A stretch of 64,000 nt of DNA from Anseranas semipalmata (taxonomy: Eukaryota > Chordata > Aves > Anseriformes > Anseranatidae): NCBI GenBank assembly GCA_013399115.1, contig VXAA01006477.1, positions 62,001-126,000 of the forward strand. The letters run 5' to 3'. The notes under the pieces are model-generated. The model made no database searches and was not told where the DNA came from. It saw nothing but the letters and a program-made list of their open reading frames with translations. Positions 12,120-25,067 of this stretch are shown here, one piece after another (positions within the stretch are counted from its first letter, which is position 1; each line of letters begins with the position of its first letter). Both the position numbers and the translations under genes were made by a program.

Positions 12120-12540
12120 GTGACTGGGGCTCGTTCTCAGACCTCTCATCGCCTTTGGGCTGCTCAGCCTGGCTGTGGGAAGCTCTTGATGTCCTACGGG
12201 AAATGAAGCTGGAGAGAGGGAGAAACTCCGCACTCTCCGTGCTTGTCTGGCTCTGGCCCTGCAGGGACCCCGGCCAGGTCTTGCAAGCTGGAGCACCCCA
12301 CGATGAGAGCCTGGGTGAGGGCCAGTGGCATCCGAGAATCAGCACGGGCCCCCTCGCATCCCACCCGTTCTCCTGTGCCCGACGTTTCTTGGTGTGGGAA
12401 GCGATGTGGCCCCCTCCTCAGGAAGCACACATCACCTCGTCCATGTCCCCGGCTGTCCGAGTCCCCAGCGAGCAAGCAGGCGGGATGGCCTCGCTTGGTA
12501 CAAGCCATTCTTGCTGGGATTCTCAGAAAGGCGCTGCATT
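12120..12540. other. GC-rich patch with moderate CpG density
   Basis: This block is clearly richer in G+C than its surroundings and holds roughly a dozen CpGs over about 400 bases, below the density of the 1-660 island. Long frames are open on both strands at once (12155-12682 plus; 12019-12345 and 12194-12508 minus), the pattern expected from high GC and not from a real exon. It could be a weak alternative promoter or a regulatory element; nothing visible decides this. Confidence 0.4.
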
Positions 12541-13185
12541 TCAGGTGAATTCAAAGCAGCTGGATAGTCAGGAAAAAAACATTTCTTCTTGTCCCTTATG
12601 TCTGTCTAGCTCTGGCAGCCAGTGTTTTAGCACGTTATTATCTTTTAATTCCCATAGTTGTTGGGCATTGTCCAATCCATAAAATGCAGGCCTGTTTGGA
12701 TCTGCAGTAAACATGGTGAGAGCATGAAGATAGCAGAAGGGAAAGTTTCTCCTTTTTACTGAGCTTTTACTGAGCTGGAGGTAGTTATTTCAGTTTTGGA
12801 GTGAATGTTTCCGTCGATTCTTTTGTTATCCAAATGTCATGGACAGAAAAACAGTCTCAGTCTGGGGAATTCCACAGAATTTAGTTTATTACAATTAATA
12901 TGAAGTTTTAGTTCTTGATTCTGGTATTTAGAAATACAGAAGACAAACACATAGGGGAAGCCCCGCTTGCCCCTGTGAAACCTCTCCTCCCCATTCCCAG
13001 CCTCCAGTCCCCTCACCGCATGTTATATTGTGTCCCTTTGGAGCGACAACAGGCAGCGCAGGAGGCAGGGTCGGCACATGGTTGTTCCCTTTTGCTGCTC
13101 CTCGTTTCTTACTCTGCTGCTCTGATGACATTCCTTCATGGGCCGCAGTCCCCTCAGAGGCGAACCTGCTCCAGAGCCTCCTCTC

Positions 13186-13340
13186 ACTCCTGCTTGGGCA
13201 TCTCCTCTTTGTCCTAGATTGGGCTCCTCTTGTGCCTCCTTTTTATCCAGCATCTCCCCTCTTGCCCCTGCTTGGGCACCTCTTCTTGTTCTGCCCCTGC
13301 TTTGGCATCCCTCCTTCTCTGGCATCCCTCCTTGTTTGGT
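13186..13340. repeat. Degenerate CT-rich minisatellite
   Basis: Imperfect units built on 'CCTGCTTGGGCATCTCCTC' recur with spacings of roughly 25-80 bases: CTCCTGCTTGGGCATC near 13187, CCCCTGCTTGGGCACC near 13266, GCCCCTGCTTTGGCATCC near 13293, then two TGGCATCCCTCCTT units near 13303-13334. The strand bias (C/T on plus) produces an open Gln/Gly/Arg-rich frame on the minus strand, which is not a gene. Confidence 0.6.
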
Positions 13341-15029
13341 AGTCACCGCCCTTTCTGAAATGTTTTCACAGAAAGCCCTCTCTTTGGCTTTGTTTTGAGG
13401 CATGGGGGGTCAGTGCTGTCTGTTGCAGAGCTGTTGCAGATGTGGCTGCGACCAGCCCAAGGCAGCACTGCATCTTCTCCCACACAGGTCACCCCTGCAG
13501 CCCCCCCTTACCAAAACCCTGCGCTTTACGTCCAATACACTGAACCATTCCAATTTTCTCTAATTTTAATCTTTATTACACTGGTATGTGTGAGCACATT
13601 CGTTCTCTTCAAGTGCATGTTTCAGTGTCTTGTTGCATCAGGCCGTGGTGCTCAGCACCTGTTGGAGTTGAGCCCTGGGTGAAAATCATGGTGACTGTAG
13701 TAATTCACTCTAATAATTCATCTTTCATGTATATATACACTGTATTTGCTAGTGCAGAAGCATGGGAACTACCCATAAATAAGAGCAAATAAATTCGAAG
13801 ACATAAAGCAGTTTAACACACGTGAATATTTTTGATATTTCAAAAAGTGTTGTTAGTTTGTCACAATCCTCAAATTTCAGCATCTGGTCATGGACTTACA
13901 AGGCAGTGAACATCACTGCAACATTTCTAATTTAAACAGCAAGAAATGTAGCATAGGGGTATATGTATGAATACAAGCATATTGCTAGATATCAAAAACC
14001 AGTTTATAAGGTGAAACTCTAGGTTGCTTGATCAAATCAGACTTGAACCACTATATTTATCACCAGCCCAATTGCCAGGTCTGTATCTCAATAAATACCT
14101 GAACTGTCCCTAGGTGAAGAGTTACTTGAGTGTCAGACATATATTCAGCAACCCTCGTGTCCTGCTCTAATCTCCAGTTGCTGAAAGTCTGTAAACAAGT
14201 TCAAGTGATCCTGGCTTCTTTTCTCCCTGCTACTTGGATTATGGCATGGTCTGGGGCATGAATGTACAAGACAAGGAAAAATGAGATTGTACAGACCCTT
14301 ATGGCAAACAGCCATAAGCTATATGTGTGCCCCAAATGCTCTTTATTTCATACCAACATATTTCAAAGCTTTTATCTTTTATCACTCAGAGGTAGATATA
14401 AAAAGTTAGACCTGCAGGAGGGCATAAGTCACCACAAGGCACATGTGGTGGTTAAGCCCAGTGTTTACAGCCTTAGCCAGAAGCTGACTAAAATGAGGGA
14501 GCATTGTCACCACCACTGCTTCTTCACCACGCTGCTCTGACCCTGTACATGGCACTGGTGTGCACCTCGCTCTCCCTGGCTGTGTGGACAGTGAGGGTAC
14601 ACCAGGCACCCCAGGCAGCCACCGAACCGATGTCCTCTTCTCTGTATCTCACCCTTAAGGCTACCAGCCCATAATGTTGTAACTCCTGGGCTACCCAACA
14701 CTATCTCACAGCATAATCGGTGCTGTTTAAAAACACAATTCAGTAGCTGCCAGAATTTCTGAATGCTATCACCTGAGCAATCTAAAAAAACAAAATCACT
14801 GGCCTGAGAAACGTAACAAACAGGAGCATGTGCATGTGTGTACACATTTTTTTTTAAACCTGTATACATTTCATTTCTTCTGTGGTGGAGGCAGTTGCAA
14901 GCAGAGCTAGCACAGCTCTGTTGTCCCAAAATAGCACTACTCCAAGCTGTCACTTATTTTAGTAACAACACATATGGCCTTCCTTCCTCTAGCATCCCAG
15001 CATCTCACAGTCCCTGTGACACTTCTTTG

Positions 15030-15105
15030 CTACTGTCTCCCATTTTGCACGTGGGGGCCTGAGATACAGAGACAGGGTGACCCAACACCATGCGAGCTGC
15101 TTTGC
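15030..15105 (-). repeat. MIR/L2-like relic, short
   Basis: The run 'cccattttgcacgtgggggc' at 15040, followed by 'ctgagatacagagacaggg' and 'tgaccc', parallels the antisense of the MIR/L2 segment that normally reads 'cattttacagatggggaaac', 'tgaggcacagag' and 'tgactt'. It is highly diverged. Confidence 0.4.
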
Positions 15106-15448
15106 CCTCCTGGTGAGGCGGTCTGCAGAAATGCAGCACCCCTGCCTCTGGTAAGGTAAGGAATGGACCTGGGGCTTGCTAAGTCTGAACTAGCCATTGA
15201 ACGACTTGACCGCTCTTTTTCCATGACAAAGCCTGTTTTCATTTTATAGAGTCTTTGTGGCTAGCCAGAAGCTGCCTTCTGATTAATTTTCACTGTAATG
15301 TCTAGGAGCAAAACCAGCTTTAACAGATGTATCGCAGGAAAAGCATCCTAGTTGCCCAGGCTACTTTCAGCTTAGAGGGTAATAGACCCTTCCTGACTAA
15401 GAAGTAATAGTTCTTGTTCATTCCCTACTCCACGTGCATATGCAGCTG

Positions 15449-15495
15449 AATCACAGAATCACAGAATTGTAGGGGTTGGAAGGGACCTCCAGACC
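15449..15495 (-). repeat. CR1 retroposon 3' tail, inverted fragment
   Basis: AATCACAGAATCACAGAATTG followed by GGTTGGAAGGGACCTCC is the reverse complement of the avian CR1 3' end (GGTCCCTTCCAACC...ATTCTGTGATTCTGTGATT). Only about 45 bases remain, so this is an extreme 5' truncation, which is typical of CR1 insertion by target-primed reverse transcription. Confidence 0.9.
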
Positions 15496-16087
15496 TAGCT
15501 GAAAAACCTTGGTCCCAAAATTGGGCTTCCAACCTTTGGCCTTGTAGTGGAGTGTCAGCTCCAAAAAATGTGTTCTCCCTTAAGCAGTCTGATTTGCAGA
15601 GCTGTAGCCCTGGGGAAGTGCAAGACTGGCCAGAGCTGTTGACCTCCACTTCCCCTTCCTTCGAGGTACAAGGGGCCCCTGAGCTCTTGTACAGCTCACT
15701 GCCCCTGTGTCACATTCATTTCCTAGCAGAACAGCTGCAGAGCTCTCAGCTGAGCAAAACCCCTTGGCTTGTGCATGCATTTTCCCATTCGCTTTCTATG
15801 AGAAAAGTGCGGCTTCGGTTGGCAAGTGCTGGCCAGAGGCCTGGTGCTCCAGCTCCCTCCCTCTGTGCAGAAGAGGGCTGGCCTGCAGCCACGTTCTCAC
15901 ATTTCCCAAGCAAGGGAGAACTACTGACCTGGGAGAAAACGTTGGCCACAGACCTGGCTCCCAATGCCTTTTCCATGAGAGAAGATCACTTGAGGCTGGG
16001 TCATTCCAATTCTGTATTAAAAGTAAGACCTAGAAAGTACAGCTTTATTTATTTACAAATGTTCTAAAATAGTGTCCTTTGGATACG

Positions 16088-16300
16088 TGTAGCACTTTCA
16101 TCTCTGGATCAGAAAGCACTTTGTAAGCATTGAATTAATTAAACTTAAAGAAACACTCGAGGGATGCAGGAGTATTATTACCCATATTTTAAAGATGAGG
16201 AAATGGAGACAGAAAGAGGATAAGGGACTGGTGTGAGAACACAGACTGAGTCACTTGTGAAGTTAGAAATTAAATCTAAAGTCAAGATTTTATATCCTTT
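16088..16300 (-). repeat. MIR/L2-like ancient repeat, fairly well preserved
   Basis: The plus strand runs through an 'agcactttgtaagcattgaa' segment, then 'gtattattacccatatttta', 'aagatgaggaaatggagaca' and 'gtcacttgtgaagttagaaa'. This order matches the antisense of a MIR/L2 3' region. It is the clearest relic of this type in the window besides the one at 43670-43885. Confidence 0.65.
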
Positions 16301-19300
16301 CTGGCATGCAACTAGAATTAGTTGGAAAAATGACAGTTTTCATCTGTGAAAACGTGTGTCCCTTTCTATTGTAAATAAACAATAAACATTTGTAGTCAGA
16401 ACACTTTCTATGCTGGATTATATCTAAAATTTTCTATAATGGCCCTCATAAACATCGTTGTGTTCTTTAGTCCCCATAATTCTGAAGTGCATGTTCTTGG
16501 ATAGGTACTGAGAAGAGAGCTGGAGGTTTAACTTCCCCCAGTCCTAAATAGTAGGACTGTGTTCCTGGTAATAAAACCAAACCGGGTAAAAGTTTATGTA
16601 GGTCCAGAAAATTCAATTAACACCTGTCAGTGATCAATATGAGAACAGCTGATGCTTATTTTCTCTTATACCTTTGAATTCTTACTTGCTTACTTCCCAA
16701 GAGATACGTTCTCCTAATGACTTTCCTTCTTTGCTCATGCTGGTTTCAAGAATTAAACTAAGCTCTTTTGGGCTTGCTTATCATTGCTTGTAGTAAAAAC
16801 CTCCAGGGCTATATAAATTAAAGCTAGAAAATAGAATTGGGTTCTGGAAAAGTGTCCCAGGAAGTGTGGTGGTGACAAACAATTTAGCTTATTATAAGAC
16901 TATGCTCGATAATTCTATGAAAGAGATTTTGTGATGTAGTTTCTATGATAAAGGAGCTCAAATTCAGTGACCCATGAGATCTTTTCTGCTCCAGTGTTAT
17001 TAACAGAAACTGTTATTGATAAACCAGGACTCAAAATAGAATTTAGCTCATTTTCTCAGATCAGAGTTTTCTCTAGCGGGCTGGGGGTAGGTCGGTGAGC
17101 AGCTGTTCTTGTCTATAAAGTAGAGAGATACGGGCAGCATCTAAACCATGGGATCCAAGAATGAGTCCTAAACGCTGGCTCTGTATGAGCACCCTGGCAG
17201 TGTCTTGGCTATGTGTGGAGGGGAAGCTCACCTCGCTCCCCAACTCCTGTATGAGCCCTGGCTTCCATGGTTGGTGGGGCAGGGAGGCATTCACGGTGCA
17301 CTGTAAGACATCCCTTGGGAGCAGCTGGGAAATCACAGTGAACGCTTCAGCTCTGAGGCTCGCTTGCCCTGCTGTTTTGATGCATGAGGAGTAAGAAGGA
17401 ACCATTTTACATAGTCTCTTTTCTGCATTCCTTTTGAACTTGAAGTGTTCTCGTTTTTGTGAAACCCCTATAGAATAGCAGTCAGATTAGCATCACGGGG
17501 TCCTGAGCAACATATTAATTGGAGAAGTTCAGTTCAGTTTCCAATATCAAAACTTAAGATTAAAGAGAACAATGTAACAAACAATGATTTTTTAATTTTT
17601 AAATATTAATATATCTTTAGAGGTCTTTCTTTTCATTTTACTAATTAATCAATGTCCTGTCACTAACGTATATATGGAAATAACGCACATATCAAAGTAA
17701 ATATTAGGAGAATATTACTTGTTTTAACATACAGTGCTAAAAGTATTAATTTCAGCTAAAAACACTGCTACTTTTGTCTCCTTCATTAGTTTTGTTCATC
17801 TGATGCTAGAATGAAGTTAGTCTAGGCAATGACATCATCCTATAATAAGACTTTTACTACTATAAAATGAATTTTAGATATCTGTTGGAAAAAGGCTTTT
17901 TAGTGTCCTCTTTAACTATGGAATTATTTCATTCATGCTGAACTATGTATCTCAATTAGAAGAAAAAGTGTTGCCAAGTGAGTTGGATTGTGGGCTAGAC
18001 CTAACCTATAAAATATGGATCAGAGTCCAGCTTTTGAATGCAAGAAAGCATCACATTCTTGTCTCTCTTCATATAAATTCTGTTACTTTGGGGATCTTCA
18101 TGGGAAAAAAACAAATGCTACTCATTCTGAAAGGCATCAGCATCTAGACTGAGTGGTCAAGCTTCAGAATTCAATCCAATATGTTAGAAAAATAGCTATC
18201 ATGCAAAATGTAGTGATAGGTTTAAATATGCCAAAGGTTTGAGAGTTTTAGTGTAAGGTTTGGGCTTTGGATCTAACCCTGTGGGTCCCTTAGCAAGTGG
18301 TTTTACTTTTCATTTTCAGGACCATCTGTGTTGTGGTGAAGGGTAGGTGAAAGTAAAAAAATTCCTTGTGCTAATCTAAAGTTCAAAGCCTGTGATCCAC
18401 AAGTAGGGGAGAGCAAAGATGTAGTTTTCGCCATGGTAACATGGATGTGTATGCACCTCTTCATCTGTGAAACAGAGAATGGCTTTAAATGCTTTGGAGA
18501 ATCCTCCCTACTTTGGGAATATTTGAGCTTTCTTTTTGGAACAGTGGGCACAGATCAGCTGATTGAACTATCTTCCACCGTTTCTCATCGTTAACCCTTC
18601 ATAACTTCGATTCATGTTGGGGATGTAGAAGCTTCTTCCTCTGAGTCACTCAACACTTTTTTCCCAGCTGGTAGCTTATGTAGCTGAATGCTCCAAAAGT
18701 AAATATAATTTCTCTAGCTAGCTGACCTTTCCCTGAGCGAGATCACAGGAGGGACCATGCTGTTACTCTGTGTCCTAAGGCTCAGTGAAATATCCTTTTA
18801 TCATACGGTGAGAATATGATCATCAGCATTTCATCTGACTTTGCAAATAATTCCATCTCTTATATGCAACTTTCTCTGAAACTAGAGCTATTGTTGATGT
18901 GCAACTTGGCAATTTGCATGATGGAAAGCAATATAGACTTATTGCTAGATTTGGATGCAAAGTTTGTGTAATGTATACTGTATAGTGAAACAAACATGAT
19001 TCTTCTAGTGCTCTGTTACCTTTTGTTCTGTAAGGTCTTTGGTCAAAGTACTGCTGGCTAGAGTAGCCCAACAGTTTGTGTGCAAGATGTGTTTGTTATT
19101 AGTTTATTTATGCTAGGTAAATGTGGTGGTGCCTTTGCAGTTACTCATAGTTATTTCACCTTTTTTTTTATGGACCAAGGCATCTGTAAATATAGCAGCT
19201 CACCTACAGCAGGCAGACTGGCAAGAGCACAACACTCTTCCATTCAGCATATCTGATGTCTTTTTTGCTCGAATACCCCTGCAGTCTACTGGAATGCAGG

Positions 19301-22300
19301 CTTGGCTGGTGCTCATGCTCATTCCCAGCAGAGGAGATGCTATCACAAGAGCTTTGTTTCAAGCAGCACTAGCTGGCAGTGCTGCCTTATAGTCTCTTCC
19401 CTGAGGCTCTGCCTCCCTTGCACTGTGCCACACCAAGTACCTTTTTGAAAATCCTGGTTGTGCTCCTGCAGGTTCCTTGTCCTGGATAAGAAAGAATGAA
19501 GCCACTGGCCGAGGGACAGCCTGGGTTCCTGGAGTCAAGGGTCCCGAGACTGAACATCCCAGCAGCGCGGTCGGCTGATGACAAGAGTCCTGGCATGGAC
19601 ACTGCCTTGGATTACTGCTCATTTATGCCAACTCGATTCCAAGAGATGGCTGGCTCCCCCACCACGCTCTGGGAGTCAGCCATTTCTTGGAGAGTCATTT
19701 CAATAAAGTCACCATCATCTCTTTTGAGGGGAATATTCCAGCTCATTGGCTTTTTGATTTGAGCATTCAGCTGTTACTTCTGGATTCTCTGCCTTCAAAG
19801 AGCTTTAGGAGAGGGGCTGGTACATCATGAGTAGAGACAAAAAGGTGGCTTTCATATTCTTCAGCTGTAAGTCTTTTAATAAACCACCATCACATGTTTT
19901 TATATTACTTCAGTGTTTTTGTCCTATTTTCTGCTTCTTATATATGTAGCTAAGTGCCAAAGCCCCAGAAAAATTAGTTCACTTATATAAAATCTGATCC
20001 TCCCATGTGCTGAGCACTTATTAGCTTACGGGCATTTTCCCAATATCACCAAAAGAGATTAATGTAAGGATATTAGTCTGAGGTGTTTAGCAGCAGCCAT
20101 CACTATAATATCCAAGACCCCAGTAATGAAGACATTACGGGTGAAGCAGGTAGTAACTCTTCCACTTGAGTTCACCTGACACTTACCACTATAACTCTTT
20201 TTTCAGACCCTTTGCCAAACTTTAGCTGTTTTGCATTCTGCATACTCTAAGATAATTATAATTTTGTTGTGTGTACCTGGGGGGAGTGAGATGTGGATGA
20301 TAAAGTTTCAGATAAAATGGTTTAGCCATTTTTCAAAATGAGGCTGGCTATAAAACATTGCTTTTTCTTTTTTTTTCCATGTCAAAAAGCTCACATTCAG
20401 TTTGTATAACAAATCCATTGCATCTTTCTATCCATAGCAGGGACAGAGTATTTAATGGAGAGACCTTTCCTGTGGCAAGGATGCACTTTTTGGTTTTGCT
20501 GTAATAAGCAGTAATATTTAGCCAACTTATGAGCCCCTAGATAGTCTGTATTTCTGATCCAGGGTGTTTTGGAGTGTGGATGGAGATGTAAAGCTGAATT
20601 CTTCTTGTAAAATATTCTGCAAAATGGCTTTTTCTATGGTTGGGGGAAGTAAAATTTTTTTGTTTCTGCTGGAAACTCTGGGCCTCTGATGTCCAGAGGA
20701 TAAGCTAGGTGAGAATTAGAGGAGAATGTAGGATATAGAGTTGTCAAATTTTTAACTTATATCAGGATCGATATTTGATATCAGCATTTAAATATGTAAA
20801 TAATGCAGTATTTGAAAATAAGGTGTCATTAAATGTTTATTGACTTAAAATATGAAGGATTTTACTGTTTTTTTAGGGAATGTATGCACCTCAGTGGGTT
20901 AGTGGTACATCTGAAAAAATAAAACCAGTGACAGTATTGCAGCGAATTACAGTTTAGCAAATACCAATAAATATAGTCTTCAGGATACCGAGCAATGACT
21001 GATCAATAAGAAAGACGAATGCAGTTGAATGTCTTTAGGGCTGCCTGGGGAGAAAGGAAAAAGGAATAGCAGAGGTCATTAAAAATCTTTTTACGCTATA
21101 GTTGCTTCATTTGCAAATATGAGCAAAAACCTAGCTTGCGTCAGGCTTGCCTTTGTCCCATCTTCCCACTCACCAGAGAAGAATTTGTTGCATTACATGG
21201 AAGCACTCCTCCTGGGCATTTTAGCCAAAAAGGGATTTCTGTTTGAATCTATTGTCTCTCGCTGCTCCTTCTACTACTTTTGCATCTCCATTGGCAATCA
21301 CATTTCCAGCAGAAAGTTCAGTGCCTTTTAGCTTCCACAGCTAGGGCTGCATCTTCTTTGTGAGACGAGCCCCCTTCAGAGGCCAGAAGCCACTTCTTCA
21401 ATTGCTGCCTGCCATCTTTCGCATGCCAGAAGCCAGAATTCATCCACAGACATCCAGCTGAAATCTGCTTAATGACTCAAGCTGTGCATGCAACGTTTCT
21501 GGCATAAAGGCCGCCTTTGCAAATGTATTGGCTGTGTTTGCTTACTTGGCACAACGCAAGGCCACGCAGAGGCACCCAAAGCGGTTTCAGTGGGGCTGCC
21601 TGGGCCAGGTGGAGCTTTGCACTGACGCAGCTCTCCTGCCCCTCTCTTAAATCTAGTTTGGGAGCTCTGCGGGCATTGTGACGTGCAGCACACCCAGGCC
21701 TACTGAGGCCTTTTGCAGGAAGAAGCAGCTTTTGCTTTTGCTGAGCACTCCTGGAGAGGCTGTCCAGCAAACGTCGGTGAGGCAGGGAGAGGGGACTCCT
21801 CCGGGGAGCTGGTTAGGCTGCTGGTGTTTCTGCTGGCCAACTTCGACACACCCTCTCCCTCCTCGGCTAGTATTGATGCTTTGCACGTTGTTGCTTGCTG
21901 ATCCTTTGTGAGACTCTGGGTGGCCACTAGACCTGGGTTTCTGCTGATGGAGAGCAGCCTAAGCAGGATTTCTACATGCTGTGTACGAGGCTGCTCATTA
22001 GCAGAGGCAGATGTTGCAGTGGGGAGGGCCGGAAGCTAACCTGCAAACTCTCACCGTGATGTCTGAGGTCTGAGATGACCAGTAAATGGAAAGATCCCCA
22101 TTTCACTTGGGGATTGCTCTTTTTAACTATGGGAAACAGCCCATTTTCTGGCAATTGAATGCATCCAGACATTTTCACTTCCTCTTTTACTGCTTTATTT
22201 GCAAGAAGAGATCATTCGGGCTTTCAGAGCCAAAGAGTACAGCATCAAAGAAAGTGAGTTGCACTCTCCCCCTTTTTGCAGCCTAAAAGTTAAAAGTGAG

Positions 22301-22307
22301 TTATAGG

Positions 22308-22355
22308 TTTTTTTGTTTGTTTTTGTTTGTTGTTTTGTTTTGTTTTGTTTTTTTA
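22308..22355. repeat. TTTG/TTTTG low-complexity tract
   Basis: Irregular TTTG and TTTTG units with T runs end just before AATAAAA. The AATAAA there follows from the tract composition and is not supported as a polyadenylation signal of any gene. Confidence 0.95.
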
Positions 22356-22689
22356 ATAAAACAGATGATGCTATAAGGTTGAACACAGAAGTTGATTTAG
22401 GTGCATGGTTCAGATAATGAACTACTCCTCTGTAGATATCTGACCCCAGCAGCTGAAGCTGAGACTCTCAGAAATCACATGCATTGGGAAACTTGGCAAG
22501 GTAAAAGTAATACTTCTCCTGGACTCTATATTCACAAATAGTAATTTCAGGACATTGTATTTTTTTATTTCAATGTTTATAAAACTGATTTGTTCATAAT
22601 ATTTTGTGTGTCTTAAGCTACTATGCCTCCCTTTAATTCCACAGGCATTGCTCCCCTGAAAATAAGAAAATGTAAAAGTCAATGCTGTG

Positions 22690-22910
22690 CTATATAGAGA
22701 AGTGTTAACTGAGTGTTAATGAGCTGCCACATCGGCTCCAAGCCATCTCTGTAAGCCAGCACCATAAAACAGCATTTAAAGGCTATCAAGTCCATTTCAT
22801 GGCTGCAAGTCCGGACTGCGTTTTGCAGTGAAGTAGATGTCCTTATTATCTAAGTGCCAGTTAAATGCTGCCAGCCTAATGTATGCATGGGAGAAGTTGC
22901 TTTTCTGTGA
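22690..22910. promoter_or_regulatory. Candidate conserved non-coding element
   Basis: The stretch is balanced in composition, free of simple repeats and rich in homeodomain- and TATC-like words (GTTAATGAG at 22716, CATTTAAAGG near 22773, GTTAAATG at 22860, TTATCTAAG at 22847). It has the look of developmental enhancer DNA. No alignment was available, so this is a composition-based guess. Confidence 0.2.
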
Positions 22911-24439
22911 CTGGGGTGCTTATTTTACTGTTCACACCTCAGCTCAGCACTGGTCCTCATCCAGACCACATCTGCAAACTGAAAAATAGTAAAGGCTCTT
23001 GGTTCAAGAGGAAATACCAGCAAGAGCAGAGGCCGCTGGATGCTTGAATGTACAGAACACGAGGAGAGAGTGGCTGGTGTGTGGTGGTGGCTAACAGCCT
23101 TCAAACCCATCTGAAAAGCTCTTTTAGCCCTGAGTGGAAGGAACATCACTTCAACTAAAAGAGAGCCATGGAAACTCTGGAAATTATGATAGTGAAATTA
23201 AAAAGAAGATCCATTTACTCCCTCCACATTATGCCACTGACTGCTATGTTCACAACACAACCATTCTGCGAAGTATTGTTGAAGGCAATCATGCATTTCT
23301 TCTTGTGAATCTCTTTTCTCTTCACCTTTTTTATCAAAGTGGGAAAGGTGGCAGTAGTAACTTCACCAGACAGTAGAATGATAATGTAAGGAAAGGCAGT
23401 AAAAGAATGGAGGGCCAAAGCAGTTGCTGTTCCTGGCAGCAGGAATTAGGTAGCTGCTGAGCAAGGTGGTAGTAATTACCCTTGGATCTCTCTGTAATAC
23501 CTCCTCATCCACTTTCTGAACAGTGGGCATATAGCATAGTGATAAGCATGTTTGAAGAACCTACATAATGTAAATTTTCTCTTTTTCACTGCATGAGTTA
23601 GAAATAAGATGAAGAAATCTTCTCTTTGAACCCTCCTCTTTGGGGAAGACTAGCCATAATATGGGCACTTGGCAAATCTGATGTACAGAGCTGTCAAATC
23701 TCTTTTTCTGTGGCCATTAGGCCACTGTCAGGTGACAAAGGACTTCACTGCATCAGGTAGGCTGTGGTTATGTGGTGGTGCAGACATACTCAATCTACTT
23801 CCACCCATATCCCTTCTAGTAGAGGAAGATCAGGTGAAAATGCATAAGCCAGCTGCACTTGTGCCAGCATGTGTGCAGAAGCTGCACTGGCTTGCTGAAA
23901 GGTGAGCATTTGCTTGGGCTCGGTGCCATGAAAATACAACTGTACTGGTTCTCTGCGTTAGGATACAGCATGCCATATAGGTGTAACATCTCAGGTCTGG
24001 TATCTTGGAGATTGCTGTGCTGCACTCTGTTGTGCCGTGTGAATGCGACTGTTCAAATACCAGGGGGAGCTGAAGGAATTTGTACTTGGACAGTAAGTTG
24101 GATGGATCAGGAGCTAAGCTCTATCATGTGTGAGCTGACTTCTCAAAGCCACTCTCAGTAAGCAGACTTGGGATATGTGCCTGGGCTCCATGCATAGTTC
24201 AGTTGGCAAATTTTATTCTGGAGGTAGCGTTTTTTTCTTAGTTCACTTTAGGTAGCCAGCAGACAACTTGCCAGTTAATATTCCTTTGATGTTACACTGA
24301 TAGCAATAATACTACTGTATTTTTCAATAATAACAGTTTTACCTCTCTTCAGTGAAGTAGTTAAGCACATATGTAACTAACATCAAATATTTAAACTTAT
24401 ATATGAAGTAGAGTACTTACTGAGACCTTGTTACAAAGC

Positions 24440-24458
24440 TTTTTTTTTTTTTTTTTTT
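24440..24458. repeat. T(19) homopolymer
   Basis: Nineteen consecutive T residues. No retroposon body is recognisable beside it. Confidence 0.95.
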
Positions 24459-24943
24459 CTGTTTCTTGCTGCATATCCAGCGAGATAATAATCTAGATTC
24501 GAACACTTTGAGTACACTTCCATGGAAGGGAGTTCTGAAAGAAAAGATGCAAAATACAGGATGTAAAATCCTAGACAACTACAATTGTTGAAAATCTTTT
24601 TTTCCTTAAGGAGTGGGGAGTGTGATTTACCAGTTTGGGATGAGAGAACAACACCCCATTAATGAAGTCTTCCCAGAAAATGAAGGGCTAATCTTCTTTT
24701 CCTCTTCTCAGGAAAAAATAACTCCAGCCTGAAGAACCAGTTTTTAATTCTGTGCCAATTAGAGATTTCCTACAGAAAACAATGATTTAAGATTTCTTGT
24801 ACACACACTGGAGAAACTGGCATCATCTGGAAGACAGTACATGAGATACATTTATCTGGCTTTCAGCCCTTTGGGCTATGATTTTTCCTTACCATCAAAC
24901 TATAATTCTCAAATGGTTTCAGAATATAGCATAGTTAAGAGTG

Positions 24944-25067
24944 TGATTCTGGAAAATACTTAAGTACCTGTATGCATTTCATTGAAAACAGCTGACTTCA
25001 AGGATGTGCTGTTCTGAATAGGGATGGATTTATACCTGTGCTTGAACACAGTTCTGAATCAGGGCCT
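24944..25067. repeat. Palindromic ancient amniote repeat, copy 1
   Basis: The left end reads TGATTCTGGAAAATACTTAAG and the right end GTGCTTGAACACAGTTCTGAATCAGGGCCT. The reverse complement of the right end aligns with the left end, giving degraded terminal inverted repeats of about 25 bases. The middle (GACTTCAAGG at 24993) corresponds to a 'GACTTCAATGG' centre that I recall from widespread reptile and bird copies. This is probably an old non-autonomous DNA transposon or foldback element. I do not give a family name because I cannot confirm it. Confidence 0.55.

Larger units (their letters stand above)
6560..15448. other. Gene-free stretch with GC-rich patches
   Basis: No gene is supportable. 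Low-complexity tracts include T(11) at 7167-7177 and A(12) at 11532-11543. Unrecognised open frames occur on the minus strand at 10753-11241 (162 codons) and on the plus strand at 12155-12682 (175 codons, inside a GC-rich patch where stops are rare). Listed repeats and motifs inside it are the L2/MIR relics, the pyrimidine tract, the quadruplex motif and the minisatellite. Confidence 0.6.
15496..24943. other. Gene-free stretch
   Basis: No exon, RNA gene or pseudogene is supportable. Open frames cluster where GC is higher (15552-16067, 17073-17405, 21477-21927) and overlap in several frames. The sequence is AT-rich at 17560-17900. Marked items within it are a MIR relic, a T/G tract, a candidate conserved block and a T(19) run. 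Confidence 0.6.

Noticed and set aside
12155..12682. 175-codon plus-strand open frame
   Set aside because: It lies in a GC-rich patch where several frames on both strands are open at once, and the product resembles no known protein.
13023..13403. 126-codon Gln/Gly/Arg-rich minus-strand frame
   Set aside because: It largely reads the degenerate CT minisatellite on its purine strand.
17192..17215. A TGGCAGTGTCTT word matching the miR-34 seed region
   Set aside because: The rest of the mature sequence diverges and no matching star arm or hairpin is visible downstream, so it is a chance seed match.
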